Both the position numbers and the translations under genes were made by a program. This document shows, piece by piece, positions 1-11,009 of a stretch of 64,000 nucleotides of DNA. The first letter of the stretch is position 1, and the number at the start of each line of letters is the position of its first letter. The stretch comes from Bradyrhizobium sp. (GTDB lineage: Bacteria > Pseudomonadota > Alphaproteobacteria > Rhizobiales > Xanthobacteraceae), in the NCBI RefSeq assembly GCF_004799445.1, contig NZ_SSNA01000055.1, positions 62,001 to 126,000 on the forward strand, written 5' to 3'. The notes below the pieces were generated by a model. The model ran no database searches. It was not told where the DNA came from and was given only the letters and a program-made list of their open reading frames with translations.

Positions 1-699
1 CAGCCAGTGCTCTTCATTGACGATCTTGCGGTCGAGCTTGTGCTGGTCGCGTTCTTCCTCGGCCAGCACCTCGTCGCGCCAGGCCTCGAACGCGGAAAAG
101 CCGCGGTCGATCTGTTTGATCTGGCCGCGGTCTAGCCATGCGGTAGAGCGCGACAGGTTGGACAGGAAGCGGCGGTCGTGGCTGATGATGACCAGCGCAC
201 AGCGGCGGCTGTCGAGCTCGCGCTCGAGCCATTCGATGGTGGTGAGATCGAGATGGTTGGTGGGCTCGTCCAAGAGCAGGATATCGGGCGAGGGCGCCAG
301 CACGTGCGCCAGCGCGGTGCGGCGGGCTTCGCCGCCGGACAGATGCGCGGGGTCTTCATCGCCGTGAAGCCCGAGTTGCTCGAGCAGATAGCGGGCCTGG
401 TAGTGGTCGTCGCCCGGGCCCAGACCAGCTTCGACATAGGCCAGCGTGGTGGCAAAACCCGAAAAATCGGGCTCCTGCGGCAGATAGCGAATGGTCGCGC
501 CGGGCTGCACGAAACGGCTGCCGCTGTCCGGCAGGACCAGGCCGGCCGCGATCTTGAGCAGCGTCGATTTGCCGGAGCCGTTGCGGCCGATCAGGCAGAC
601 CCGCTCGCCTGACGATACCGACAATTCGACGCCCGACAGCAGCGGCGTGCCGCCGAAGGTCAGCTTGATGTCTTTCAACTGGATCAGCGGAGGCGCCAT
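1..699 (-). CDS. ABC-F family ATPase (partial, 3' end outside window)
   Basis: The first 233 residues of a soluble duplicated-ATPase protein of the ABC-F class (Uup/EttA-like), which act on ribosomes rather than in membrane transport. Visible in order: Walker A GRNGSGKST (residues 38-46), signature LSGGEARR (120-127), Walker B ILLLDEPTNHLD (140-151; the NHLD ending is typical of ABC-F) and switch histidine in ISHD (about 174). After these comes the start of the charged inter-domain linker (residues 205-233), so the second ATPase domain lies beyond position 1. The reading frame is open to the window edge. The ATG at 697-699 is nine bases after the stop of the upstream YaiI-like gene, so the two are probably co-transcribed. 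Which ABC-F subfamily it belongs to cannot be told without the second half. Confidence 0.9.
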   Translation of the reverse strand, partial: MAPPLIQLKDIKLTFGGTPLLSGVELSVSSGERVCLIGRNGSGKSTLLKIAAGLVLPDSGSRFVQPGATIRYLPQEPDFSGFATTLAYVEAGLGPGDDHYQARYLLEQLGLHGDEDPAHLSGGEARRTALAHVLAPSPDILLLDEPTNHLDLTTIEWLERELDSRRCALVIISHDRRFLSNLSRSTAWLDRGQIKQIDRGFSAFEAWRDEVLAEEERDQHKLDRKIVNEEHWL

Positions 700-708
700 G
701 GTTTCCGT

Positions 709-1206
709 TCAATTCTGGTTTTGCGCGGCTTGATCTGCGCGCTGGCGCTGGATGCGGCGGATGGTCTGGTCGAGTGCGGACAAAAACGCCGAGCGGTCGC
801 GCGATGCGAACGATCTGGGACCGCCGGTCACTTCGCCGGCTGAGCGCAGATCGGTCATCAGATTGCGAACCGCGAGCGTCATCCCGATCGACTGTTCGGT
901 AAACGGCTTGCCGTTCGGCGCGATCACCTCGGCGCCGGCCTTCACGCAGCGGCTCGCCAATGGAATGTCGGAGGTGACGATGATATCGCCTTTGCCCGCG
1001 CGTTCCGCGATCCAGTCGTCGGCGGCGTCCATGCCGGAACCGGCCGCGACGCGCTCGATCAGCGGATCCGGCGGCACCCGAATGAAATTACCCGCGACCA
1101 CGCTGACGGGAAGGCCGTGGCGGGCCGCGACCCGGTAGATTTCATCCTTCACCGGGCAGGCGTCGGCGTCGACATAGATGCGGGTGGTGTTCAAATTTGA
1201 CGTCAT
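709..1206 (-). CDS. YaiI/YqxD family protein (DUF188)
   Basis: A 165-residue protein with the N-terminal motif [12 protein letters not shown] (residues 11-22) that marks the YaiI/YqxD (DUF188) family, a PIN-like fold of unknown cellular role. The central [13 protein letters not shown] segment is also characteristic, and the length is close to the family norm of about 150. The frame stays open upstream to 1395, but residues before the ATG at 1204-1206 are arginine-rich and unlike the family, so the shorter start is chosen. It precedes the ABC-F gene by nine bases. No biochemical role can be assigned from sequence alone. Confidence 0.85.
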   Translation of the reverse strand: MTSNLNTTRIYVDADACPVKDEIYRVAARHGLPVSVVAGNFIRVPPDPLIERVAAGSGMDAADDWIAERAGKGDIIVTSDIPLASRCVKAGAEVIAPNGKPFTEQSIGMTLAVRNLMTDLRSAGEVTGGPRSFASRDRSAFLSALDQTIRRIQRQRADQAAQNQN

Positions 1207-1393
1207 CGGTTGAGGATTGGATGGGAAACGCGCGCGGCGCCTCCTGAAAGCGCAACGGCGCTCCTTAAGATGCGCGTGGTACCCCATCAGATAAGGAATT
1301 GCGAGGGAAACACGAGGGGCGAACACCCTTGCCACGGTATTTTCTTTGCGTACGATTATCCTAAGAAAGAACGCCACAATAAGGAAAACGGGC

Positions 1394-2194
1394 ATGCCAA
1401 GCCGGCTCGAGGCCTATCGCGTCCAGGCCTACAACACCGCAAAACTTTCCGAGAACAAGATGCATGACGATGCGGTGGCGAAACGGTTCGGTTTCAGCGG
1501 CGGCCTCGTCCCCGGCGTCGATGTCATGGCCTACATGATGCATTTGCCGGTCAGGAAATGGGGCCGCGCGTTTCTCGAGCATGGACTGATCGAAGCGCGC
1601 TTCGTCAAGCCGGTCTATGATGGCGAAATCGCCAATGTCACGGGCGAGGAGAGCGATGGCGTGGTTTCGATCGAGGTCGAGAGCCGCGGACAGCTCTGCG
1701 CCACCGGCACCGCCTCGCTTCCGGTATCCGCCCCGTCGCTCTCGATCGCGGATTTCCCGCCAACCGCGCCGGTGCCGGAACGCCGGCCGGTGAACGAAGC
1801 CTCCTATGAACTCGGCAAGTGGCTGGCGACGGTGCCGCGCACCTGGGCGGGCGAAGCCGCAACGGAATATCTGACGGATGTGCGCGAGCGCGATCCGATC
1901 TATGTTCGCGAGGGCCTCGGCCATCCAGGCCTGCTGCAGCGGGTGATGAACAAGGTGCTGGTCGACAACGCCATCCTTGGCCCGTGGATCCATGTCGGCA
2001 GCCGGATGCAGCTGCTGGCGGCATCGCACAGTGGCGACGAGTTGACGGCGCGTGCGCGCGTGACCGGCAATTACGAGAAGAAAGGCCACCGCTTCGTCGA
2101 ACTCGACGCGCTGGTCGTCGCCAATGGCAAGACACCGCTGGCGCACTGCCAGCACATCGCGATCTACCAGCCGCGCGAGCAGGCCGCGGCGTAG
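1394..2194 (+). CDS. MaoC-like / hotdog-fold protein
   Basis: A 266-residue protein that looks like a double-hotdog MaoC-type dehydratase or thioesterase relative. The N-terminal part has [20 protein letters not shown] followed by a glycine-rich [14 protein letters not shown] segment, resembling the hydratase-type hotdog helix (xxGxVPGxxxxxY). A second repeat follows near residues 180-260 ([20 protein letters not shown]). The ATG at 1394 is preceded by AAGGAAAACGGGC, a plausible ribosome site; an earlier in-frame ATG at 1346 would add 16 unlikely residues. It is transcribed divergently from the YaiI-like gene. The substrate is unknown; acyl-CoA hydration or thioester hydrolysis is an inference from fold only. 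Confidence 0.7.
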   Translation: MPSRLEAYRVQAYNTAKLSENKMHDDAVAKRFGFSGGLVPGVDVMAYMMHLPVRKWGRAFLEHGLIEARFVKPVYDGEIANVTGEESDGVVSIEVESRGQLCATGTASLPVSAPSLSIADFPPTAPVPERRPVNEASYELGKWLATVPRTWAGEAATEYLTDVRERDPIYVREGLGHPGLLQRVMNKVLVDNAILGPWIHVGSRMQLLAASHSGDELTARARVTGNYEKKGHRFVELDALVVANGKTPLAHCQHIAIYQPREQAAA

Positions 2195-2202
2195 GGGCTA
2201 AC

Positions 2203-2402
2203 CTCGCCCCGCTTGCGGGGAGAGGTCGCTCGCGAAGCGAGCGGGTGAGGGGGACTCACCGCGCGCGAGCAGGCGGCGGCGGCGCCTCGGTCGTCATCCC
2301 CCGCGAAAGCGGGGGAACCAGTACGCCGCGGCCTCTCGATTTGTCACTGCCGCCTCTCGAATACTGGATCGCCCGGTCAAGCCGGGCGATGACAGCAGAG
2401 GG
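2203..2402. repeat. Two adjacent palindromic REP-like elements
   Basis: This gap between convergent genes holds two elements. At about 2203-2260 there is a REP with nested hairpins (cccgcttgcggg; gctcgcgaagcgagc). At about 2292-2396 there is an element bounded by cccccgcgaaagcggggg on one side and cgcccggtcaagccgggcg on the other. Both types recur across Bradyrhizobium-like genomes between converging genes. They may serve as transcription ends; neither carries a clear T-run. Confidence 0.7.
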
Positions 2403-2438
2403 TTTGGACGATGGCGGTTGCGTGCGGGGCTGCGCGCC

Positions 2439-4808
2439 TCACGCCGCCTTCGCGTCCCGGATCGCGCGCCAGACCCGTTCCGGCGTCAGCGGCATGTCGA
2501 TGTGGGCAATGCCATATTCGGACAGCGCGTCGAGCACCGCGTTGACCAGCGTGGAGAGCGAGCCGGCGCAGCCGGCTTCGCCGCAGCCCTTGGTGCCCAG
2601 CGGATTGGATTTGGCCGGCACTGGATGATCGCCGATCTCCATCGAGGGGATGTCCTCGGCACGCGGCAGCGCGTAGTCCATGAACGAGCCGGTGATCGGC
2701 TGGCCGCTCTCGTCATAGCTGACCTCTTCCATCAGCGCCTGTCCGATGCCTTGCGCGACGCCGCCATGCAACTGTCCGGCGACCAGCAAGGGGTTGACGA
2801 TAGTGCCGAAGTCATTGACGCCGGTATAGCGAACGATTTGCACGATCCCGGTCTCGGGATCGATCTCGACTTCCGCGACATGGCAGCCATTGGGGAAGGT
2901 CGACGGAACGGGTTCGGTGACGTGGTCGACATCGAGCGACGACGGCACGCCTTCCGGCATCTTGCCTTCGCGCACCCGTTTCGCCAGCTCGATGATGTCG
3001 ATCGAGCGGTCGGTGCCGGCGATGGTGAAGCGGCCGTTGCCAAATTCGATGTCGCCCTCAGCGGCCTCCATCAGATGGGCGGCGGCGCGCTTGCCCTTTT
3101 CAATCACCAGCTTCGAGGCTTCGAAGATCGCCATGCCGCTGGCGGTGATCGAGCGCGAGCCGCCGGTGCCGTTGCCGTTATGCACGATGTCGCTGTCGCC
3201 CTGTTCGAGCTTGACGCTTTCGAAGGGAACGCCGAGCTGCGCGCACAGCACCTGCGCGAACGGCGTCGCGTGGCCCTGGCCGTAGTCGAGCGTGCCGGTG
3301 ATCAGCCGGACCGAACCGTCATCCTCGAACACGATCTTGCCGAGTTCGACGTTAGGCGGCGCGGTGACCTCGAGATAGGAGCCGACCGCAATGCCGCGGA
3401 GCTTGCCGCGCTTGCGGCTCTCCTTCTTGCGTTTGGCGAAATTGGCGTGGTCGGAGATCTCGAGTGCCTTGTTGAACACGCCCTGGAAATCGCCGCTGTC
3501 GTAGATCATGCCGGAGGAAGCCGTAAACGGCATCTGCGCCGGCTTGACGAAGTTGCGCTTGCGCAGCGTCAGCCGGTTGATGCCCATCTCGACGGCGGCA
3601 CGATCGATCAGCCGCTCCATGAAATAGTTGGCCTCGGGGCGTCCGGCGCCGCGATAGGGGCCCATCAGCGTGGTGTTGGTCAACACGGTCTTGATGTCGA
3701 TCGCCATCAGCGGCGTGCGGTAGACGCTGGCGATGTTCTTGCCGATGTTGAGCGAGAGCGGCAGCGGTGCGACGCCGGTGATGTAGGCGCCGAGATTGCC
3801 GTAGCCCGAAACCTTGACCGCGAGGAACTTGCCTTCGGCATCGAGCGCCAGTTCGCAGTGGATCTTGTGCGCGCGGCCGTGGCTGTCGGACAGGAAGCTC
3901 GTCGAGCGCTCATCGGTCCATTTCACCGGCCGGCCCAGCGCCTTGGCGGCATGTAGGATGCAGACATATTCGGGATAGTTGATGTTCTTCATGCCGAAGG
4001 AGCCGCCGACATTGGCGGTGAGCAAATGCACCTTCTCGTTCGGAACCTTCAGGATGTTCTTGGCGAGACTGGTGCGGTTGCCGGCGACGCCCTGGGTCGG
4101 AACCTGGATCGTGTAGCGTTCGCTCGCCTTGTCGTAGGAAGCGAGTGCCGCGCGCGGCTCCATCGCCACGACCGCCACGCGGGTGTTGACGATATCGAGT
4201 TTGGTGACATGGGCGGCGCCGGCGAAGGCGGCCTCGACCTTGGCGGCGTCGCCATAGTGATAGTCGAGCGCCACATTGTTGGGGATGTGATCGTAGAGCT
4301 GCGGCGCGCCGGGCTTTGCCGCTTCGTCGGGGTCCGTGACGGCCGGCAATGGATCGATATCGACCACGACGGCCTCGCCCGCCTCGCGGGCCTGCGCCAG
4401 CGTCTCGGCCACCACGAACGCCACGGGGTCGCCGACATAGCGCACCTTGTCGGTCATCAGCGCGGTACGGTTGGTCTGCAGCAGCGGGGTGCCGTCGCGG
4501 TTCTTCAGCGGCAGTCCGCAGGTGAAGGGGCCGTAATCGGCGGCGGCGAGGTCGGTTCCCGTCCAGACGCCGAGCACGCCCGGCATCGCCTTGGCGGCCG
4601 AGGTATCGATGCCACGGATGATGCCGTGGGCGTGGCTGGAGCGCACGATCCAGGCATAGGCTTGCCCCGGCAGATTAAAATCGTCGGTGTATTTGCCCTT
4701 GCCGCGGACCAGCGTGTCATCCTCCTTGCGGCGGACCGGCTGCCCGACCCCGAATTTTTGCAGTGCAATAGAGTTTTCCAGAGAGGATGGAGACGTGTGA
4801 TCTTGCAT
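2439..4808 (-). CDS. Xanthine dehydrogenase/CO dehydrogenase-type molybdopterin-binding large subunit (form II CoxL-like)
   Basis: A 789-residue molybdenum hydroxylase large subunit. The N-terminal RRKEDDTLVRGKGKYTDD block is followed by an Ald_Xan_dh_C-type domain (residues about 30-140) and two molybdopterin-binding domains. Visible cofactor motifs are NVGGSFGMK, the active-site loop PYRGAGR, and GTKGCGEAG with the catalytic glutamate near the C terminus. The loop reads as form II (AYRGAGR-like), not the AYXCSFR loop of true CO dehydrogenase, so the substrate is probably not CO; an aldehyde or N-heterocycle is more likely. These enzymes normally work with a FAD subunit (CoxM) and a 2Fe-2S subunit (CoxS); neither is next to this gene. 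An alternative start at 4817 adds three residues. Confidence 0.9.
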   Translation of the reverse strand: MQDHTSPSSLENSIALQKFGVGQPVRRKEDDTLVRGKGKYTDDFNLPGQAYAWIVRSSHAHGIIRGIDTSAAKAMPGVLGVWTGTDLAAADYGPFTCGLPLKNRDGTPLLQTNRTALMTDKVRYVGDPVAFVVAETLAQAREAGEAVVVDIDPLPAVTDPDEAAKPGAPQLYDHIPNNVALDYHYGDAAKVEAAFAGAAHVTKLDIVNTRVAVVAMEPRAALASYDKASERYTIQVPTQGVAGNRTSLAKNILKVPNEKVHLLTANVGGSFGMKNINYPEYVCILHAAKALGRPVKWTDERSTSFLSDSHGRAHKIHCELALDAEGKFLAVKVSGYGNLGAYITGVAPLPLSLNIGKNIASVYRTPLMAIDIKTVLTNTTLMGPYRGAGRPEANYFMERLIDRAAVEMGINRLTLRKRNFVKPAQMPFTASSGMIYDSGDFQGVFNKALEISDHANFAKRKKESRKRGKLRGIAVGSYLEVTAPPNVELGKIVFEDDGSVRLITGTLDYGQGHATPFAQVLCAQLGVPFESVKLEQGDSDIVHNGNGTGGSRSITASGMAIFEASKLVIEKGKRAAAHLMEAAEGDIEFGNGRFTIAGTDRSIDIIELAKRVREGKMPEGVPSSLDVDHVTEPVPSTFPNGCHVAEVEIDPETGIVQIVRYTGVNDFGTIVNPLLVAGQLHGGVAQGIGQALMEEVSYDESGQPITGSFMDYALPRAEDIPSMEIGDHPVPAKSNPLGTKGCGEAGCAGSLSTLVNAVLDALSEYGIAHIDMPLTPERVWRAIRDAKAA

Positions 4809-5003
4809 TGAAAGCACCCGAAATGGCCTGTTTTGCGCGATTTAGTGGCCTGTTACCCAGATAAACCACCCCTCACCGAACGACAACGCCTGATTGGACA
4901 TGGTCCCATGTGAAGGGTTGTTGCGCCGCCCCTTGGCGCTGCTAGAGTTTCTTCCGAAACGAAATTCTCGTCGGCCCTGGTTGGTCGGGAAAAGACATTC
5001 TGG

Positions 5004-6074
5004 ATGAAGGACGACACGCGGCTTCGCGATGACCCGGCGTCGCGCGGAAGCTCGATCATAGCGGTCGCGGCGGGCGATGCCGGAGAAGCCGGGCTGGTAC
5101 CGGGTTCCGGCGTCTACGCCGCGCTTGACTTGGGTACCAACAATTGTCGCCTGCTGATCGCTTGCCCGACCGATGATGGATTCCGGGTGGTGGATTCGTT
5201 CTCGCGGATCATCCGGTTGGGCGAGGGCATCTCGGCGACCGGCTGCATCAGCGACGCGGCGATCGAACGCGCCATCGCCGCGCTCAGCATCTGCCGCGAC
5301 AAGATCCATTCCAAGAAGGCCAAGCGGCTGCGGCTGATCGCGACCGAGGCCTGCCGTGCCGCATCGAATGCCGAAGGCTTTCGCGATCGGGTCGCCGCCG
5401 AAACCGGCATCCGCCTCGAAGTGATCGACCGCGAGACCGAGGCGGCGCTGGCCGTCATCGGCTGCTCGCCGCTGCTCGATCCGCACGGACGCGGCGCCAT
5501 TCTGTTCGATATTGGCGGCGGATCCACCGAACTGGTCCGGATCGAGTGCGATCCGGGCGAACAAAATCCGTCGCCGCGCATCAGGGCGTGGATGTCGATC
5601 CCGCTCGGCGTCGTCACGCTGGCCGAGCATTTTGGCGGCCGCGACGTCACGCCGCAATCCTATGCGGCGATGGTGCGGGAGGTCGCCAAACATGTCGGAC
5701 CGTTTGCCGCCGAGCATGGCGACGATCTGGCGAATATGCATCTGCTCGGCACTTCCGGCACGGTGACGACGCTCGCCGGCGTCCATCTCAATCTGGCGCG
5801 CTACGATCGCCGCCGGATCGATGGCGTCTGGATGAGCGATGCGGATGTCACCGCCACCATCGCGCGCCTGCTCGGCATGAGCTACCGGGAACGCGCCGCC
5901 AACAATTGCATCAGTGTCGAGCGCGCCGATCTGGTGCTGGCGGGCTGCGCCATTCTCGACGCGATCCGCGACGCGTTCCCGTTGCCGCGGCTGCGCGTCG
6001 CCGATCGGGGCCTGCGCGAGGGCATGCTGGTCGAGATGATGCGCGAGGACGGGGCACTGAGCGCTGGCCGATAG
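5004..6074 (+). CDS. Ppx/GppA family exopolyphosphatase / guanosine pentaphosphatase
   Basis: A 356-residue Ppx/GppA phosphatase of the sugar-kinase/HSP70 fold. Phosphate-1 motif ALDLGTNNCRLLIA lies near residues 39-52, phosphate-2 ILFDIGGGSTELV near 168-180, and LLGTSGTVTTLAG near 248-260. The length fits the short form (about 300-350) that lacks the C-terminal HD extension of E. coli Ppx. It would remove phosphate from polyphosphate or pppGpp; which one is not decidable here. A sequence of about 30 residues precedes the conserved core, so a later start is possible. It lies 172 bp upstream of rlmE in the same direction, with a REP element in the gap. Confidence 0.9.
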   Translation: MKDDTRLRDDPASRGSSIIAVAAGDAGEAGLVPGSGVYAALDLGTNNCRLLIACPTDDGFRVVDSFSRIIRLGEGISATGCISDAAIERAIAALSICRDKIHSKKAKRLRLIATEACRAASNAEGFRDRVAAETGIRLEVIDRETEAALAVIGCSPLLDPHGRGAILFDIGGGSTELVRIECDPGEQNPSPRIRAWMSIPLGVVTLAEHFGGRDVTPQSYAAMVREVAKHVGPFAAEHGDDLANMHLLGTSGTVTTLAGVHLNLARYDRRRIDGVWMSDADVTATIARLLGMSYRERAANNCISVERADLVLAGCAILDAIRDAFPLPRLRVADRGLREGMLVEMMREDGALSAGR

Positions 6075-6100
6075 GCTTATCGGTCCGCGATGTGCTAGGG

Positions 6101-6209
6101 CATGGTTCGGTGGCTTTCATCCTTCGAGACGCGCGCAAGGGCGCTCCTCAGGATGAGGTCTCACCCCTCATGGTGAGGAGCGCGGCAGCGCCGCGCGTCT
6201 CGAACCATG
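6101..6209. repeat. REP-like palindrome between ppx and rlmE
   Basis: Imperfect ~110-bp palindrome: the ends catggttcg and cgaaccatg are exact reverse complements, and inside them gagacgcgcg pairs with cgcgcgtctc. Two short inner hairpins follow the pattern cctcaNgaTgagg. It belongs to a dispersed intergenic family of Bradyrhizobium-type genomes. Confidence 0.8.
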
Positions 6210-6246
6210 TGGCCAGGATGCCTGACTGAGATTCAACGATACCAAC

Positions 6247-6939
6247 ATGGCGAAAGACACCACCGGGCGGCTACGCGTTACCGTCAAGAGCGGCGGCAGG
6301 CTGAAGCTGTCCTCAAAGCTCTGGCTGGAGCGGCAGCTCAATGATCCCTATGTGGCGCAGGCCAAGCGCGACGGCTTGCGCTCGCGCGCGGCCTACAAGC
6401 TGATCGAAATCGACGACAAATATCACTTTCTCAAGCCGGGCATCACCGTGGTCGATCTTGGTGCGGCGCCCGGCGGCTGGAGCCAGATCGCCGCCAAGCG
6501 GGTCGGCGCCGCCGACGGCAGGGGCAAGGTTGTCGCGATCGATCTTCTGGACATGCCGGAAATCGTCGGCGTCAGCTTCGCCCAGCTCGATTTTCTCAGC
6601 CCGGATGCGCCGGAAAAATTGCTCGCCATGATGGGCGGCCGCGCCGATGTCGTATTGTCCGACATGGCCGCCAATACCACGGGCCATCGCAAGACCGACC
6701 AGCTGCGCATCCTCGGTCTGGTGGAGGGCGCCGCCGCCTTTGCCGCCGACGTGCTCAAGCCCGGCGGGACCTTTGTCGCCAAGGTTTTTCAGAGCGGCGC
6801 CGACGCGTCGCTGATGACGCAGCTCAAGCATGATTTTGCGACCGTCAGGCACGTCAAGCCGGCATCGAGCCGCAAGGATTCCTCGGAGCGCTATGTGCTG
6901 GCGATGGGGTTTCGGGGAGGCCAAAAGGCGCCGTCGTAA
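6247..6939 (+). CDS. rlmE: 23S rRNA (uridine-2552-2'-O)-methyltransferase RlmE (FtsJ/RrmJ)
   Basis: A 230-residue RrmJ-type methyltransferase that methylates the 2'-OH of U2552 in the A-loop of 23S rRNA during large-subunit assembly. The SAM-binding motif [13 protein letters not shown] is at residues about 68-80. The K-D-K-E catalytic set can be traced: K in [10 protein letters not shown] in [10 protein letters not shown] in FVAKVFQ and E in [13 protein letters not shown]. The first 20 residues are a basic, family-typical extension ([18 protein letters not shown]). It follows ppx in the same direction; the REP in between may separate the transcripts. No strong ribosome site precedes the ATG. 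Confidence 0.95.
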   Translation: MAKDTTGRLRVTVKSGGRLKLSSKLWLERQLNDPYVAQAKRDGLRSRAAYKLIEIDDKYHFLKPGITVVDLGAAPGGWSQIAAKRVGAADGRGKVVAIDLLDMPEIVGVSFAQLDFLSPDAPEKLLAMMGGRADVVLSDMAANTTGHRKTDQLRILGLVEGAAAFAADVLKPGGTFVAKVFQSGADASLMTQLKHDFATVRHVKPASSRKDSSERYVLAMGFRGGQKAPS

Positions 6940-6951
6940 AACGTCTCAGCT

Positions 6952-7036
6952 GTCATTGCGAGGAGCGTAAGCGACGAAGCAATCCATGCTTTCGTTTTGA
7001 CGCGCGATGGATTGCTTCGCTTGCGCTCGCAGTGAC
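6952..7036. repeat. REP element, basic form
   Basis: An 85-bp inverted repeat starting gtcattgcgaggagcg and ending gcttgcgctcgcagtgac, with caatccatg / gatggattgc as inner arms. It lies between the convergent rlmE and MFS genes. The same family recurs at 11644, 19165, 19504, 26751, 36706 and 38274 in this window. Confidence 0.85.
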
Positions 7037-7056
7037 GGAAGGAATCGCCATCGCAA

Positions 7057-8529
7057 TCACCCCAGCCGCTGATCCCTGGCGTTGGCGGTCTCGGTGGCGG
7101 CGGTCTCCTCCGGTTCGGCGTCGCGCTCGGGCGAGGCAACCACGACGACCCCGCGTCCGGACACCTGGTGGCCGGCATCAACCGGCATCTGGTAGAAGAA
7201 ATAGGCCGAGACCGTCGAGATGATCGACACCACGATGAACGCCGGCGCAAAATCGGCGGCGCTCAGCTCGCTGACATGATGCAGCAGCATGGTTGATTCC
7301 ACCGAGAACGCGCCGACCGCGACGCCGGCGGAAACCGCCAGTTGCTGGTTGACGCTGACCAGCGTGGTGGCCCGGCTCATCTGTGCCGGCTCGACTTCGG
7401 CATAGGCCAGCGTGTTGATGGCGGTGAACTGCAGCGAGCGGAAAAAGCCGCCGACCACCAGCAGGATCATGATCAGAAGCAGCGGCGTCGCGATCGTGAA
7501 CAGCGCGCAGGCGGCAAGGAAGATCGAACTCACCACCGCGTTGATCACCATGATGTTGCGAAAGCCGAAGGTCCTGATGATGCGCGCCGCCAGCGTCTTC
7601 ATCCCCATGGCGCCGACGGCGGAGGCAAATGTCACCAGGCCCGAGCTGAGCGGCGACAGGCCAAATCCGACCTGCATCAATAGTGGCAGCAGAAACGGCA
7701 GCGAGCCGATGCCGAGGCGGAACAGAAAGCCGCCGATGATGCTGGCGCGCATCGTCGGCAGCCGCAGCAGCGCGAAATCCAGCACCGGCGAAGCCGTCCG
7801 CCGCGCGTGGATCACATAGAGCGTCATGGAAATCGTGCCGACCCCGACCAGCGCGATGACGATGTGCCATGGCACGAGATTGAGACCCGCGATCGAAAGG
7901 CCGAAGGCAATTCCGCCCAGTCCGATCCCGGCCAGCAACAGCCCGTAGAGATCGAAGCGCTCCGGGTCTTCGCTTCTGATCGGGTCGATGTAGCGCAGCG
8001 CCATGAAGATGCCGAGCAGCCCGATCGGGATATTGATCAGGAAGATCCAGTGCCAGGAGAAATAGGTGGTGATGAAGCCGCCGAGCGGCGGACCGATCAC
8101 CGGCCCGACCAGCGCCGGCACCGTGACCCAGGCCATGGCATTGACCAGCGCGCTCTTGTCGATCGAGCGCAGCAGCACCAGCCGTCCGACCGGCGTCATC
8201 ATCGCCCCGCCCATGCCTTGCAAGACGCGCGCGATGACAAAATCGTTGACCGAGGAGGACAGCGCGCAGCCGATCGAGCCCACCATGAAAACGGCGACGG
8301 CGCCGGAGAATACCAGGCGCGCGCCGAAGCGGTCGGCGGTCCAGCCGCTGGCCGGAATGAACACGGCGAGCGACAGCAGATACGAAGTGATGGCGAGTTT
8401 CAGCGTCAGCGGACTGGTGCCGATGTCGGCGGCGATCGCCGGGAGCGATGTCGCAATGACCGTCGAATCCATATTCTCCATGAACAGAGCGGTGGCCACG
8501 ATGAGCGGGATCAGGCGTTCTTTGTTCAT
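7057..8529 (-). CDS. MFS drug exporter, DHA2 (EmrB/QacA-like) family
   Basis: A 490-residue inner-membrane proton-driven exporter of the DHA2 branch. The N terminus LIVATALFMENMDSTVIATS has the acidic/Asp motif (LxxxMxxLDxTVVNVALP-like) of transmembrane segment 1. Motif A-like GWTADRFGARLVF follows segment 2 and motif C GPVIGPPLGGFI lies in segment 5. Many further hydrophobic segments fit the 14-helix type. The C-terminal 35 residues are hydrophilic and glutamate-rich. ATG 8527-8529 is chosen over a TTG at 8544. No membrane-fusion partner (EmrA) is adjacent, so it probably works alone in the inner membrane; the substrate is unknown. Confidence 0.9.
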   Translation of the reverse strand: MNKERLIPLIVATALFMENMDSTVIATSLPAIAADIGTSPLTLKLAITSYLLSLAVFIPASGWTADRFGARLVFSGAVAVFMVGSIGCALSSSVNDFVIARVLQGMGGAMMTPVGRLVLLRSIDKSALVNAMAWVTVPALVGPVIGPPLGGFITTYFSWHWIFLINIPIGLLGIFMALRYIDPIRSEDPERFDLYGLLLAGIGLGGIAFGLSIAGLNLVPWHIVIALVGVGTISMTLYVIHARRTASPVLDFALLRLPTMRASIIGGFLFRLGIGSLPFLLPLLMQVGFGLSPLSSGLVTFASAVGAMGMKTLAARIIRTFGFRNIMVINAVVSSIFLAACALFTIATPLLLIMILLVVGGFFRSLQFTAINTLAYAEVEPAQMSRATTLVSVNQQLAVSAGVAVGAFSVESTMLLHHVSELSAADFAPAFIVVSIISTVSAYFFYQMPVDAGHQVSGRGVVVVASPERDAEPEETAATETANARDQRLG

Positions 8530-8859
8530 CGAAAATTTCGGCAAGGCGGGAAGATGGCAAAGGCGTGGCAGGAAGTGGGCTGTATCACCGCGGTTCCGTG
8601 CCTTCCATTGTTGAACCCGGAAAAATCATCCGAATGTGCTTGATCAGCAATTTCAAAGGCTTCCGGCCAAGCATTCGCCGGGGATTCAAGGCCTGTTTAC
8701 TGCCCTTTGCGTGGCAACCTTAACAGACAATAGCTCGCATAGCTCCTCTGCTTGGCATGCTCGATATTTGCTTGCCTCACGCACGACATTGTGAGACCTA
8801 GGCCCCAGCTGAGCCGACAGGCTCTCCCAAGCAAAATCTTGAAGAAGGAAAAACCCGGG
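8530..8859. other. Intergenic region between divergent genes
   Basis: This 330-bp gap separates the divergently transcribed MFS exporter (left) and the small secreted-protein gene (right). It must hold both promoters. I see no palindrome, repeat or RNA motif that I can support; the short frames on either strand have no family signal. Confidence 0.5.
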
Positions 8860-9108
8860 ATGGGGTTACGCTGTCTTTTTGCTTTCGCGGTTGTTTTTGG
8901 TCTTTCTTCCCCGGCATTCGCCGGCGAGGGCATTTTGCATCGCGCATCGTGCTCCGTCGTTCGATACTACGTCGCAAAATACAGCGCCGAGACTGCCGAA
9001 ATGTATGCGCGCGCCAAGGGCGCTTCGGAGGCCGAGATTGAGGCTGCCCGGCGTTGTCTGGTCGGCGCGCCGGCGCGGACGATACGAACCGCTCAGGAAA
9101 CCAACTAA
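8860..9108 (+). CDS. Small secreted hypothetical protein
   Basis: An 82-residue protein with a clear Sec signal peptide: basic start MGLRC, hydrophobic LFAFAVVFGLSS, and likely cleavage after PAFA. The mature ~60 residues carry two cysteines (ASCSV and RRCLV) that could form a disulfide, and a helix rich in Ala/Glu (AETAEMYARAKGASEAEIEAA). ATG 8860 has GAAGAAGGA 11-19 bases upstream. The frame is open further upstream (8752), but that extension precedes the signal peptide and is unlikely. The function is unknown; a periplasmic location is inferred. Confidence 0.7.
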   Translation: MGLRCLFAFAVVFGLSSPAFAGEGILHRASCSVVRYYVAKYSAETAEMYARAKGASEAEIEAARRCLVGAPARTIRTAQETN

Positions 9109-9280
9109 CAAGAGGCTTGTGGCGCGCGGCAACGCCGCGGCCACCAATGCTCGGTGGCGGCCCGTCATGCATGGCCCGCTACCCGCGATCCGCGCCGACG
9201 CGGGATTTGGGGCCGCGGCCCCTTTGATTCGTCTTGGTGGCGTGCTATCGACCACCGCCAACCCTACCGATGGGCTCTGA

Positions 9281-10864
<1,584 letters not shown>

Positions 10865-11009
10865 GTCGGTCGATCCAGATTGACCAGCGCCGGATTGCGA
10901 AAAACGGTATTGTCCAAACCAGGATTGCCGCTTTGCGGCGGAATTGAAGTTCCCGCCGCGGCCTGCACGAGATTCACCTCAACACAATTCAGAAAAGAAG
11001 TTGGTTCCT

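Noticed and set aside
2418..3956. Long plus-strand frame (512 codons) opposite the CoxL-like gene
   Set aside because: Antisense shadow of a high-G+C gene; Arg/His/Asp-rich translation with no family pattern, while the opposite strand has complete molybdenum-hydroxylase motifs.
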